DNA from: Nitrososphaeria archaeon
Lineage (GTDB): Archaea; Thermoproteota; Nitrososphaeria; JACIWG01
Direction of reading: 5' to 3'
NCBI GenBank assembly: GCA_029776065.1
Contig: JARVJP010000006.1
Coordinates: 1 to 64,000 of the forward strand
DNA length: 64,000 nt
A program made the translations under genes and the position numbers. Below, in pieces: positions 24,952-32,669 of this stretch. Every line of letters starts with the position of its first letter. Position 1 is the first letter of the stretch. The notes below the pieces were generated by a model. The model made no database searches and was not told the origin of the DNA. It saw only the letters and a program-made list of their open reading frames with translations.

Positions 24952-25523
24952 GAAAAGCAACGATAACTAGGTCGACTAAGGAAACCACTGTGAAGGTAAG
25001 CCTTAACCTCGATGGAAAAGGACTATGTAATATCAATACAACGATAAAATATCTTGACCACATGCTCCAACAGTTATCTGTACACAGTTTTATGGACCTT
25101 GACGTATTTGCTGAAGGTGACCTATCACATCACATTGTTGAAGATGTTGCGATAGCTCTGGGCACAGCAATTAGTGAAGCTCTAGGTAACAGGCATGGTA
25201 TTAAAAGATTTGGTCACGCAATCGTTCCTATGGATGAAACCTTGGCCATGGTGGCAGTAGACCTTGTTCAGAGACCGCATGTAGAAATAAAGCTTGAACT
25301 AAGTTCAAATAAGATAGAAGATATATATACAGAGGACATTCCACACTTTCTAAAATCTTTTGCATCATCACTACAATTCACTTTACATGTGGATATATTG
25401 AAAGGGACTAACAACCATCACAAAGTAGAGACTATATTCAAGGCCTTAGCGCTTTCTTTAAAGGAAGCATGGTCGATAGAAGCGAAAAGGAAAGGAGTTC
25501 CTAGTTCGAAAGGTAAGATGTAG
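24948..25523 (+). CDS. hisB: Imidazoleglycerol-phosphate dehydratase
   Basis: The 191-residue HisB dehydrates imidazole glycerol phosphate using two manganese ions. Characteristic repeats are 'YLDHMLQQLSVHSFMDL', 'GDLSHHIVEDVAIALGTAISEALG', 'MDETLAMVAVDL' and 'LHVDILKGTNNHHKVETIFKALALSLKEA', with the paired HHxxE-type metal motifs. TTG at 24948 overlaps the stop of the HAD gene as TTGA, the same coupling seen between the Pot permeases. It is monofunctional, without the bacterial HisB phosphatase domain, which fits a separate phosphatase gene upstream. Confidence 0.94.
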   Translation: MRKATITRSTKETTVKVSLNLDGKGLCNINTTIKYLDHMLQQLSVHSFMDLDVFAEGDLSHHIVEDVAIALGTAISEALGNRHGIKRFGHAIVPMDETLAMVAVDLVQRPHVEIKLELSSNKIEDIYTEDIPHFLKSFASSLQFTLHVDILKGTNNHHKVETIFKALALSLKEAWSIEAKRKGVPSSKGKM

Positions 25524-26126
25524 ATGAAGTTTGCGTTATTAGATTACCATGCTAGCAACATGTTCAGCCTTATAGCAGCATTTAAGAGATTAGACGTTGA
25601 AACAAAAATAGTCACAAAAGAGGATAACTTTAATGAATATTCTGCAATAATATTACCTGGGGTTGGCAATTTTTCATCTGCAAGTGATATTACATCTGAT
25701 TGTAAAGAGAAGATATTAGCATGCGTAGATAAAGGGGTTCCTTTACTAGGCATATGCTTGGGGCTTCAAGTATTATTTGAAAGCAGCAGTGAAGGAGATG
25801 GTAAAGGTCTTGAAATATTTGAAGGAGATGTTATCAAATTTCCTCCGCATGTTAAAGTGCCACATATAGGTTGGAACCAAGTCTTTCCATTAATGAACAG
25901 CGTCCTTCTTAAAGGCTTAGAAAATAAAAACTGGGTCTACTTCGCACATTCTTATTATCCAAAACCAAGGGATGAATCTATTATTAAAGGTATTACAGAG
26001 TATGGTATAAAATTTGCATCAGTAATAGAAAGGGAACCTGTATTTGGAACGCAGTTCCATCCTGAAAAGTCAAGCGCTACAGGTAAGTCGATATTGAAGA
26101 ATTTTATTGAATATGTTAAAAGGTGA
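25524..26126 (+). CDS. hisH: Imidazole glycerol phosphate synthase, glutamine amidotransferase subunit
   Basis: This is a 200-residue class I glutamine amidotransferase. The catalytic triad is visible: Cys in 'LLGICLGLQVLF', and His and Glu in 'VFGTQFHPEKSS'. The N-terminal 'YHASNMFSLIAAFKRLDVE' and 'AIILPGVGNFSSA' fit HisH. It delivers ammonia from glutamine to HisF, encoded two genes downstream. It starts with ATG directly after the hisB stop, and its last codons contain AGGTGA, which can serve as Shine-Dalgarno for hisA. Confidence 0.93.
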   Translation: MKFALLDYHASNMFSLIAAFKRLDVETKIVTKEDNFNEYSAIILPGVGNFSSASDITSDCKEKILACVDKGVPLLGICLGLQVLFESSSEGDGKGLEIFEGDVIKFPPHVKVPHIGWNQVFPLMNSVLLKGLENKNWVYFAHSYYPKPRDESIIKGITEYGIKFASVIEREPVFGTQFHPEKSSATGKSILKNFIEYVKR

Positions 26127-26130
26127 AAGA

Positions 26131-26850
26131 TTGGAAATCTGGCCTTCACTGGATTTGATGGGAGGAAAAGTGGTTAGACTAGTTAAAGGCAATCCTTCAA
26201 AGTCTATTGTATATAGTGATGACCCTCTCAAAGTAGCGCTCAAATGGCAGAGAGCTAGAGTTTCAGGTTTGCATATAATCGACTTAGACGCTACGCTTCA
26301 ACTAGGAAACAACATAGAAGTTATACAAAAGATAGTAAAGAATATCGACCTACCAACACAACTTGGGGGTGGAATTCGTTCAATAAGGTCGATAGAGGCA
26401 GCGTTCAAGTTAGGTGTTGAAAAAGTTATCGTTGGGACAGCTTTATTTACAAATAAATTAGACCCAATTGAACTTCTCAAATTCGGTTCAAACAAAGTCG
26501 TGATTGCTATTGACCATATAAATGGGCAAATTGCAATAAGCGGTTGGAGAACTAAATTAAGTCTCAAACTATCTTCATCAATACAGAAACTTTGGAACCA
26601 AGGGTTCAGACTTTTTCTTTCAACAAGCGCTAGTAGGGATGGTACTCTTAAGGGATGTGATAAATCGCATTTAATGAAGATAGAAAAGTTCTTACCATAT
26701 ACTTACATTGCAGGAGGAATATCGTCTCTAGAAGACTTACGTTTTCTAAAAAACAAGAATGTTAAAGGCGCCATTCTGGGGCGAGCGTTATATGATAGTG
26801 TCATAAAAATTGAGGAGGTAATGGAGGTGGCAGGGCTTGCCAAAAGCTAA
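26131..26850 (+). CDS. hisA: ProFAR isomerase
   Basis: This (beta-alpha)8 isomerase converts ProFAR to PRFAR. The start is best placed at the TTG at 26131, giving 'MEIWPSLDLMGGKVVRLVKG', the usual opening with the catalytic Asp. AGGTGA at 26121-26126 is a good ribosome-binding site five bases ahead. TTG 26107 or ATG 26113 would add residues overlapping hisH and are less likely. Later marks are 'LPTQLGGGIRSIRSIEAAFKLGVEKVIVGT' and 'YIAGGISSLEDL', the phosphate-binding repeats. The usual second catalytic Asp region is present in 'STSASRDGTLKG'. It overlaps hisF by 14 bases. Confidence 0.9.
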   Translation: MEIWPSLDLMGGKVVRLVKGNPSKSIVYSDDPLKVALKWQRARVSGLHIIDLDATLQLGNNIEVIQKIVKNIDLPTQLGGGIRSIRSIEAAFKLGVEKVIVGTALFTNKLDPIELLKFGSNKVVIAIDHINGQIAISGWRTKLSLKLSSSIQKLWNQGFRLFLSTSASRDGTLKGCDKSHLMKIEKFLPYTYIAGGISSLEDLRFLKNKNVKGAILGRALYDSVIKIEEVMEVAGLAKS

Positions 26851-27607
26851 AAGAATAATCCCTTGCTTAGACGTTGATGCAGGTAAGGTGATGAAAGGCA
26901 AAAGCTTTGTCGATCTGAAAGTAGCAGGAGAACCTGTTAAGATGGCTCTTAAGTATAGTGAAGAAGGAGCTGATGAACTAGTATTCTTAGATATAACCGC
27001 GACAATAGAGTACAGGAAAACCTTAGTAGAAATAGTTAGGCAAGTTGCGGAAGTTTTAGATATACCATTCACTGTTGGTGGAGGGATAAGAAGCGTAGAG
27101 GATACTTATGAAATTCTAAGAAATGGTGCCGATAAGGTTTCGATAAACACGATGGCTGTTGAAGAACCGGCAATAATAACAAGGCTTTCTAAAAGATATG
27201 GTAGTCAATGTGTGGTTATAGCGATTGATGCAAAGCGTTCGAGCATAGCCCCCTCTGGCTTTGAAGTGTATACTCATGCAGCACGAAAGCCGACGGGTAT
27301 TGATGCTGTAAACTGGGCTAAGCAAGTAGAAAAATTAGGCGCAGGTGAAATTCTACTTACTTCTATTGACCGTGATGGATCCAAACAAGGATATGATTTA
27401 GAATTGACCTCAAAGATAGCTGAGAACATCAACATACCTGTTATTGCAAGTGGGGGATGTGGTACGCCAGAACACTTGTACGAAGCACTCACATTAGGTG
27501 AAGCAGACGCAGTACTCGCAGCATCGATATTTCATTATAATGAGTTTTCCATTCCTTATGTTAAGAAGTACCTTTATGAGAAAGGACTGAATGTGAGATT
27601 GCTATGA
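26837..27607 (+). CDS. hisF: Imidazole glycerol phosphate synthase, cyclase subunit
   Basis: The 256-residue HisF barrel closes the imidazole ring, releasing imidazole glycerol phosphate and AICAR. Marks are 'RIIPCLDVDAGKVMKGKSF' with the catalytic Asp, 'GADELVFLDITAT', 'PFTVGGGIRSVEDTYEILRNGADKVSINT', 'LLTSIDRDGSKQGYD' with the second Asp, and 'VIASGGCGTPEHLYEAL'. It starts with TTG at 26837 inside hisA, preceded by GGAGGTGG as ribosome-binding site. It partners HisH. The released AICAR feeds purine synthesis, relevant to the fusion gene that follows. Confidence 0.94.
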   Translation: MPKAKRIIPCLDVDAGKVMKGKSFVDLKVAGEPVKMALKYSEEGADELVFLDITATIEYRKTLVEIVRQVAEVLDIPFTVGGGIRSVEDTYEILRNGADKVSINTMAVEEPAIITRLSKRYGSQCVVIAIDAKRSSIAPSGFEVYTHAARKPTGIDAVNWAKQVEKLGAGEILLTSIDRDGSKQGYDLELTSKIAENINIPVIASGGCGTPEHLYEALTLGEADAVLAASIFHYNEFSIPYVKKYLYEKGLNVRLL

Positions 27608-28569
27608 AAATTGTAAGTGAAACTTCACTTGAAGATTTGAAGTTTAATGAATACGGGCTTGCACCAGTTGTAGTTCAAGACTACGTTACTCGTGAAGTTT
27701 TGATGTTTGCTTATGCCAATAAAGAGGCTATAACAAAGACTGCTGAAACTGGGTTTGCACATTTTTGGAGCCGATCAAGAAAGAAACTATGGCTTAAAGG
27801 AGAAACCTCAGGAAACCTCTTAGAGATCGCAGAAGTAAGAATTGACTGTGATTACGACACAATATTATACATAGTTGAACCCTATGGACCAACATGCCAC
27901 ACCGGTATGAAGTCTTGTTTCCATAACAAATTTAGAAACACATGTATGGTTGAGAACAAGTATGAACAAGAAGTAGTCTCAGAAATAATTTCCTATTATG
28001 AGAAGGCAAAGATCATTAAACGCAAATGGGTTAAAGACCCAACCAAAAGAACATATGAATTCATATTGAATGGAATAACTGAACATGTTCCACCCCCAAA
28101 CCCAAGAGTGATTACTTGGATCGCTAACAAAATAAATTCAATTACTTCAGACGATATAGATAAAGTGGTTGTCCCTGAATCACTCGGCATCCCTATCGGC
28201 ACACTCGTCTCACAAATAAAAGGAAAACCGATGACTATTGTTAGGAAAAGGCCCTTTTATTCAGATGAATACCTTTTAGAAAAGGTAAAATATGCTTCAG
28301 GATACGAAAAAGGGGTCTACTATATTTATGGTGTAAAGAAAAACGATAACATTTTGATAATTGATGACACTATATCAACTGGTGGTACTTTAGAAGCATT
28401 ACTTGAATCTTTTATTAAAAATGGAGTAAGAGTAGTGGATGTTGCTTGTATAATGGATAAGGTTTTTTATCACGGCTCTGAAAAAATTGAATCAAAATTT
28501 GGTATAAAGGTGAAGTCACTAATTAAAGTCGACAAAACTATGAATGTTATAAAATGTACTTTAGTCTAA
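27604..28569 (+). CDS. hisI: Fusion: phosphoribosyl-AMP cyclohydrolase (HisI) + archaeal HGPRTase-like phosphoribosyltransferase domain
   Basis: Residues 1 to about 110 are HisI: 'YVTREVLMFAYANKEAI', 'FWSRSRKKLWLKGETSGN', the Mg/Zn motif DCDYD at 81-85, and zinc cysteines C98 and C105. The remaining 210 residues match the archaeal hypoxanthine/guanine phosphoribosyltransferase family (APRT-like Hpt), not HisE: 'KVVVPESLGIPIGTLVSQI', 'GKPMTIVRKRPFYSDEY', the PRPP-binding loop ILIIDDTISTGGT at about 250-262, and 'KSLIKVDKTMNVIKC'. The reading frame is continuous with no stop or linker break. It overlaps hisF by four bases. HisE is not found in the operon, so phosphoribosyl-ATP pyrophosphohydrolase must be encoded elsewhere or supplied otherwise. 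Confidence 0.87.
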   Translation: MKIVSETSLEDLKFNEYGLAPVVVQDYVTREVLMFAYANKEAITKTAETGFAHFWSRSRKKLWLKGETSGNLLEIAEVRIDCDYDTILYIVEPYGPTCHTGMKSCFHNKFRNTCMVENKYEQEVVSEIISYYEKAKIIKRKWVKDPTKRTYEFILNGITEHVPPPNPRVITWIANKINSITSDDIDKVVVPESLGIPIGTLVSQIKGKPMTIVRKRPFYSDEYLLEKVKYASGYEKGVYYIYGVKKNDNILIIDDTISTGGTLEALLESFIKNGVRVVDVACIMDKVFYHGSEKIESKFGIKVKSLIKVDKTMNVIKCTLV

Positions 28570-28597
28570 TATGCTTTAGATAAATGAACAATTATAT

Positions 28598-28671
28598 GGT
28601 AAATTAAGTTTACGGGACACTCTAAATATTTGTCAAAAAAAAAGAAAGGTGCTCGGTAAACCTAGTTTAGA
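28598..28671 (+). promoter_or_regulatory. Paired 17-bp palindromic operator B, upstream of hemerythrin-PAS gene
   Basis: GGTAAATTAAGTTTACG at 28598-28614 and GGTAAACCTAGTTTAGA at 28655-28671 match the SGTAAAN5TTTACS palindrome, again 57 bp apart centre to centre. The distal site and the bases after it (GGACAC) closely resemble operator A (GCACAC). A TATA-like CTTAAATTAATAC lies about 36 bp past the proximal site. Confidence 0.7.
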
Positions 28672-28767
28672 GTAAATATTCTAATATGACAATCTTAAAT
28701 TAATACAAAAAAGTCTAAACAATTAATAGACTTAGATAAACTAATAAGAAAAGCCTAAGAAGTCACG

Positions 28768-29982
28768 TTGGTGAAAATGTTAGAGGATAAAAGTAAAGCA
28801 TTAAAAGAGATCATTAAACAGCTGCATTCAGGAACCCCGCCTTCTGATGTTAAGGAAAGATTCAGTAAAATTTTAGAGACCGTAACACCACAAGAGATAG
28901 CGAAAATAGAGCAACAACTAGTAGTGGAAGGTGTTCCACGTGAGGAATTACAAAAGTTATGTGATATCCATCTCGCTGTTTTTAGTGAACAATTAGATAA
29001 AACAACTGTTCAAATTCAATCATGGCATCCAATAAAGATCCTGATGGAAGAACATAAAAGTATACTAAGTCTTTTAGAAAATTATGGAAGACTGTTTGAC
29101 ATCGTAAAGAAAGCAGAAAAATTAACGCAAGTAGAAGATGAGATCTCTAAATTGAATAGCATCGCTGAAGACTTTAATGACTCCGAGAAACATTATTTAA
29201 GGGAGGAAAACGTGATTTTCCCATTATTAGAAAAACATGGAATCACTGAACCTCCTGCGATAATGTGGATGGAACATGACAAAATAAGAAATGCCAAAAA
29301 AGAGTTTCAAGAACTTGTTAAGAAGATCAAAGAACAAGACTTCCAAATATTCAAAGAAAAAATTGATAAAAATTTTGAAGCGATGAACACGATTATACCA
29401 AACCATTTCTATAAGGAGAATAACATACTCTTCCCAACCGCTTTACAATTGATCACAAAAGAGGAATGGGAAGAGGCTTTAACCGTATTCAATGAAATTG
29501 GCTATTGTCGTTTTACACCTCTTCCAACAGTTGCTCCGGAGATTCGCGAAGAAAAAATAAAAGAGGTTTCACTTGATAAAATAAAGTTTGAGACCGGATC
29601 ACTTACAATTGAGGAAGTAGAAGCAATATTAAATTCGCTTCCAATAGACATAACCTTTGTAGACACTGAAGATAAGGTAAAGTTTTTTAACAAAAGCGAA
29701 AGAAGAATCTTTATCAGAACAAAAGCAGTGATTGGAAGAAAGGTCCAACAATGCCATCCACAAAAAAGCGTACATATTGTGAACAAAATATTAGATAGTT
29801 TTAAAGATGGAAAAAGAGATGTAGCTGAATTTTGGATTGAAATGGGAGGACGTTTGATATATATAAGGTACTTTCCTGTAAGAGGTAAAGTTGGAAAATA
29901 TTTAGGGACTATCGAAGTGACACAAGACGTAACAGAGATCAAGAAACTTGTAGGTGAGAGAAGACTATTAAACTGGGAATAG
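28768..29982 (+). CDS. DUF438-hemerythrin-PAS sensor-like protein
   Basis: The protein of about 404 residues has three parts. Residues 1-85 are a DUF438 helical domain ('LHSGTPPSDVKERFSKILETVTPQEIAKIEQQLV'). Residues 86-230 are a hemerythrin HHE domain, with candidate iron ligands H87, H96, H142, E146, H170, H213 and E217 in 'SWHPIKILMEEHKSIL', 'SEKHYLREENVIFP', 'MWMEHDKIR' and 'IPNHFYKENNILFP'. Residues 285-395 are a PAS domain ('SLPIDITFVDTEDKVKFFNKSE'). Such proteins are thought to sense O2, NO or iron-sulfur damage. TTG 28768, GTG 28771 and ATG 28777 are all possible starts. Operator pair B controls it. Confidence 0.85.
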   Translation: MVKMLEDKSKALKEIIKQLHSGTPPSDVKERFSKILETVTPQEIAKIEQQLVVEGVPREELQKLCDIHLAVFSEQLDKTTVQIQSWHPIKILMEEHKSILSLLENYGRLFDIVKKAEKLTQVEDEISKLNSIAEDFNDSEKHYLREENVIFPLLEKHGITEPPAIMWMEHDKIRNAKKEFQELVKKIKEQDFQIFKEKIDKNFEAMNTIIPNHFYKENNILFPTALQLITKEEWEEALTVFNEIGYCRFTPLPTVAPEIREEKIKEVSLDKIKFETGSLTIEEVEAILNSLPIDITFVDTEDKVKFFNKSERRIFIRTKAVIGRKVQQCHPQKSVHIVNKILDSFKDGKRDVAEFWIEMGGRLIYIRYFPVRGKVGKYLGTIEVTQDVTEIKKLVGERRLLNWE

Positions 29983-30033
29983 GTCTAATGTCTAGTAGAA
30001 TCTAATGCTTAGAATAAACGGACATAGGAGGGT

Positions 30034-30609
30034 TTATTCTATATCTTTTAACCAAACTTTGATTGCACCCTTAGCTTCCATTTCTTTTATTGCCTTTTCA
30101 CTATCACCTGGGTTAACATCAACACCTTTTATTGAGTCCATAAGCAGATAAACGTCATATCCTTCTTTTAAGCCGTCTAAGACGGTGTTCTTTACACAAT
30201 AGTCAGTAGCAAGGCCACCAACAAATATTCTCTTTACTTTAAGCTCTTTCAAAATTTTATTTAATCTTGTTCCTTGAAAACCTGAATAAGCTTCAAAATC
30301 AGGTTTATCTGCTTTAGATATTATAATTATATCCTTTGGAAGTATCAGTTTAGGATGAAATTGAGCACCCCAAGTGTTCTGTATACAGTGAGGGGGCCAG
30401 ATCCCACCATATTCTTTAAAACTCATATGGTTTTTAGGGTGCCAATCTCGAGTAACAATTATTGATGCTTTCCTTTCAGAGAATTTAATAATATATTTGT
30501 TTAAAATAGGAACTATTTTATCACCTTCAGGAACTGCGAGTGAACCAGATGGGCAAAAGTCGTTCTGAACGTCTACAATTATGAGTGCATCTTTTATGTT
30601 AATATCCAT
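30034..30609 (-). CDS. pncA: Nicotinamidase (isochorismatase-like hydrolase)
   Basis: This is a 191-residue cysteine hydrolase that converts nicotinamide to nicotinate in NAD salvage. The catalytic triad is D13 in 'IIVDVQNDFCPSG', K99 in 'ISKADKPDFEAYSGF' and C138 in 'GGLATDYCVKNTVLDGL'. The metal site is D55, H57 and H61 in 'TRDWHPKNH'. 'GGIWPPHCIQNTWGA' is the usual PncA loop. Both motif content and length match archaeal nicotinamidases well. It converges with the hemerythrin-PAS gene and stands alone, without NAD genes nearby. Confidence 0.92.
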   Translation of the reverse strand: MDINIKDALIIVDVQNDFCPSGSLAVPEGDKIVPILNKYIIKFSERKASIIVTRDWHPKNHMSFKEYGGIWPPHCIQNTWGAQFHPKLILPKDIIIISKADKPDFEAYSGFQGTRLNKILKELKVKRIFVGGLATDYCVKNTVLDGLKEGYDVYLLMDSIKGVDVNPGDSEKAIKEMEAKGAIKVWLKDIE

Positions 30610-30784
30610 ATCAAATCAAATAATTATTAGTTAAGATGGTTTACTTTAAGTTTTTCTTAGAAGGAATACTCTTTCGTCAAGTTAGCTAAAAAAATTAATT
30701 ATATTTCTGATGATGTTAGGCTTAATCGTTTAATTATCTTTTTTTATTTATGAATTATAATTCTAGCATAAACCTAATAAAACA

Positions 30785-31642
30785 TCATTGATTATATTTT
30801 AAGATAAAGTCACCAACATTTGAATTTAAATATCTGGCGACCACAGGACATTTTACTATAAGTAAAAAGAACACCCCTTTTATATCATCCAATAGTTCAA
30901 AGTTACCTTGGCCTTTAGATATGATCAAATCTCCTTTTTCAACCTTAGAATTCAAATATTCCTTAAACTGTTGAACCTCATGGGAAGAACTTATATCTAT
31001 CGCATCTAGCTCTAAGTTTTTTAATTCTTTAAAGAATCTTTTTGGGACGTCTGTGATAATTACGTCATTAAGTATTGGCTTCTTCTTCACGATCATGGAA
31101 ATTTTAGGGTTGTTCATCATCTCCGATAAGACTTTTAGAAGTAGCAAGTCAAAGACTATCTCCCCTGAATTATCTGCAACCAAAATAACTTTCTCACTTT
31201 TATTTAACATCTTTTTCAAGATAGATACGTCATTTACTTTAAATCCTCCTCTTTTTGCAATTCCTATTACTTGATTAACATCCACGTTATTTAAGGCGCC
31301 TAAATCAATTATATTACCAGCAATAGAAAAACGAATTGAAGTCATCAAAGGGGTCCTACTTTGTTTTATAATCCTTAGTAAAGAAGGATAAAGTTGGAAC
31401 GCTTTTTTGTTATGCATTTCTTTTGCCTTTAGATATGGATCTTCAATTCCAGTAAATCTAGGGATAGCTTGGTAAATCTTTGAGAAACATTCGTGTATAG
31501 AATAATCCCAATCTAAGTCGGCAAGTTCTCTCATTGAGGATTTAAGGATTTCGCTTAAGATCTTTTTATCGTTTGTAACTATTTGTGCTGACCTTAACAT
31601 TTGCCCTATGTAACATAACACGCATTCAGGGGAAGTCTCCAT
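30785..31642 (-). CDS. DUF89/ARMT1-like metal-dependent phosphatase
   Basis: The 285-residue protein is of the DUF89 family, metal-dependent damage-control phosphatases that hydrolyse sugar-phosphate or cofactor by-products. Family marks are the N-terminal 'SPECVLCYIGQMLRSAQIV', the 'SIRFSIAGNIIDLGAL' motif, 'VILVADNSGEIVFDLLLLKVL' with the metal-binding D/N, and 'LIISKGQGNFELL'. Start ATG at 31642; a TTG at 31648 would add two residues. Operator pair C lies just upstream, which ties it to the ferritin-like and hemerythrin-PAS genes. The exact substrate is unknown; the archaeal subgroup has been linked to sugar-phosphate clean-up. Confidence 0.85.
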   Translation of the reverse strand: METSPECVLCYIGQMLRSAQIVTNDKKILSEILKSSMRELADLDWDYSIHECFSKIYQAIPRFTGIEDPYLKAKEMHNKKAFQLYPSLLRIIKQSRTPLMTSIRFSIAGNIIDLGALNNVDVNQVIGIAKRGGFKVNDVSILKKMLNKSEKVILVADNSGEIVFDLLLLKVLSEMMNNPKISMIVKKKPILNDVIITDVPKRFFKELKNLELDAIDISSSHEVQQFKEYLNSKVEKGDLIISKGQGNFELLDDIKGVFFLLIVKCPVVARYLNSNVGDFILKYNQ

Positions 31643-31696
31643 AGGCAAGCTAATAGGTTAACATTATTATAAGTTGACAATCTATAAAAACTTTAC

Positions 31697-31770
31697 CGTA
31701 CACTTAATTTACGGAAAATGTTTCTGAAATTTAGTTCTTTTAGATGAGTTTTGCGTAAACCTAATTTGCC
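31697..31770 (-). promoter_or_regulatory. Paired 17-bp palindromic operator C, upstream of DUF89 gene
   Basis: CGTACACTTAATTTACG at 31697-31713 and CGTAAACCTAATTTGCC at 31754-31770 fit the SGTAAAN5TTTACS palindrome, again centred 57 bp apart. Read toward the DUF89 gene, the distal site is GGCAAATTAGGTTTACG, nearly identical to the distal sites of A and B. A TATA-like CTTATAAT follows about 35 bp past the proximal site and about 28 bp before the ATG at 31642. Confidence 0.7.
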
Positions 31771-31786
31771 GTAAAACCATAGCTTA

Positions 31787-32311
31787 TTAGACGTATCCCT
31801 TTGAAACTATTGTAGAAATTGCTTGTATAATTTTAACATGACGTTCTTCATCTTCAATAATCCAATCAATGATGGTCTTAATCTGATTATGCTCAAGACT
31901 GCTTTCTTTTAATGAGAGCTCTATCAATATAAGCTGGGTTGCTGAAAAGTATTCTTCACCTAAATAGCTTTCAAAAGCAGACATATCCTTTATCAGTCCA
32001 AATAGATCCGATTTCTCAGGTACACTGTACACTTCGGTTCTAGCTAGTTTTTCAAGCTTATTCCATGCGTCGCCCATTAACTCACTACAATCAATTTCTG
32101 TTTGGTTAACCTTTTCTATGCTTTCACTTAAGACTTTAAGAAGTAATGAATGTTTTTTGCTGTCTACAGCGATGGAGTGTAACAGTGTTGATATTTGTGT
32201 ATTAGTTACTCTTTCAGCAAGACTGTCATATGCTTTATAAACCCGTTCTTCAAGAATACTTGAACAAAGCAGAAATCGTGCTATATCATTTTTTTCTAAT
32301 CCGGGAGACAT
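31787..32311 (-). CDS. Ferritin-like / rubrerythrin-like helical protein (paralogue)
   Basis: The 174-residue helical protein has ferritin-like metal motifs: 'CSSILEERVYKAYDSLAERV', 'LHSIAVDSKKHSLLLKVLSESI', 'ESYLGEEYFSATQLILIEL' and 'IIDWIIEDEERHVKIIQAI'. The DSxKH and EDExxH motifs parallel those of the protein at 18591-19070, so the two are probably distant paralogues. It is a complete open frame starting with ATG at 32309-32311 in AT-rich sequence. Operator pair C lies just past its stop, so the pair more likely serves the downstream DUF89 gene. A role in iron or peroxide handling is inferred from the fold. Confidence 0.72.
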   Translation of the reverse strand: MSPGLEKNDIARFLLCSSILEERVYKAYDSLAERVTNTQISTLLHSIAVDSKKHSLLLKVLSESIEKVNQTEIDCSELMGDAWNKLEKLARTEVYSVPEKSDLFGLIKDMSAFESYLGEEYFSATQLILIELSLKESSLEHNQIKTIIDWIIEDEERHVKIIQAISTIVSKGYV

Positions 32312-32669
32312 ACAATAAGTATGAATTAATATTATTTAATTTTTTCTAATTAAAATGTCATTTGTCTTTAAAAGGGTTTCTTGATTTCCAAATCCTTATT
32401 TTTAATACCGTTTACCCTTAAAATTATTGTATCAACTGACAGCGTTTAAGTTGGTGTCGTTAACATAGAATGCGAGTTTCCATGCAGGTATCATCTTTAT
32501 GTTGTTGACCATAGTTGTAAAATCTTTTGTGACAATAATTCCTTTTTTATCTGATACTTTCCGCCCTTTGTACCTATAGCTTGTTTAGCCATCAACTAGA
32601 ACGTAAGCATGAATAATTTATTTATGTCAGAAACTCTTTATAGAAGGTTTATTAAATCTTTAAGGAGAC
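32312..32669. other. Intergenic region, 358 bp, with a possible coding remnant
   Basis: This divergent gap holds promoters for the ferritin-like gene (minus) and the DUF2139 gene (plus; a Shine-Dalgarno-like AAGGAGA at about 32661 precedes its ATG). Between about 32432 and 32568 on the minus strand an uninterrupted 45-codon stretch ends with TGA at 32432 and reads like protein ('GIIVTKDFTTMVNNIKMIPAWKLAFYV'), but has no convincing start and changes frame upstream. It may be the decayed end of a gene. A degenerate half of the paired operator (CCGTTTACCC) occurs near 32408. Nothing else is seen. Confidence 0.3.
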
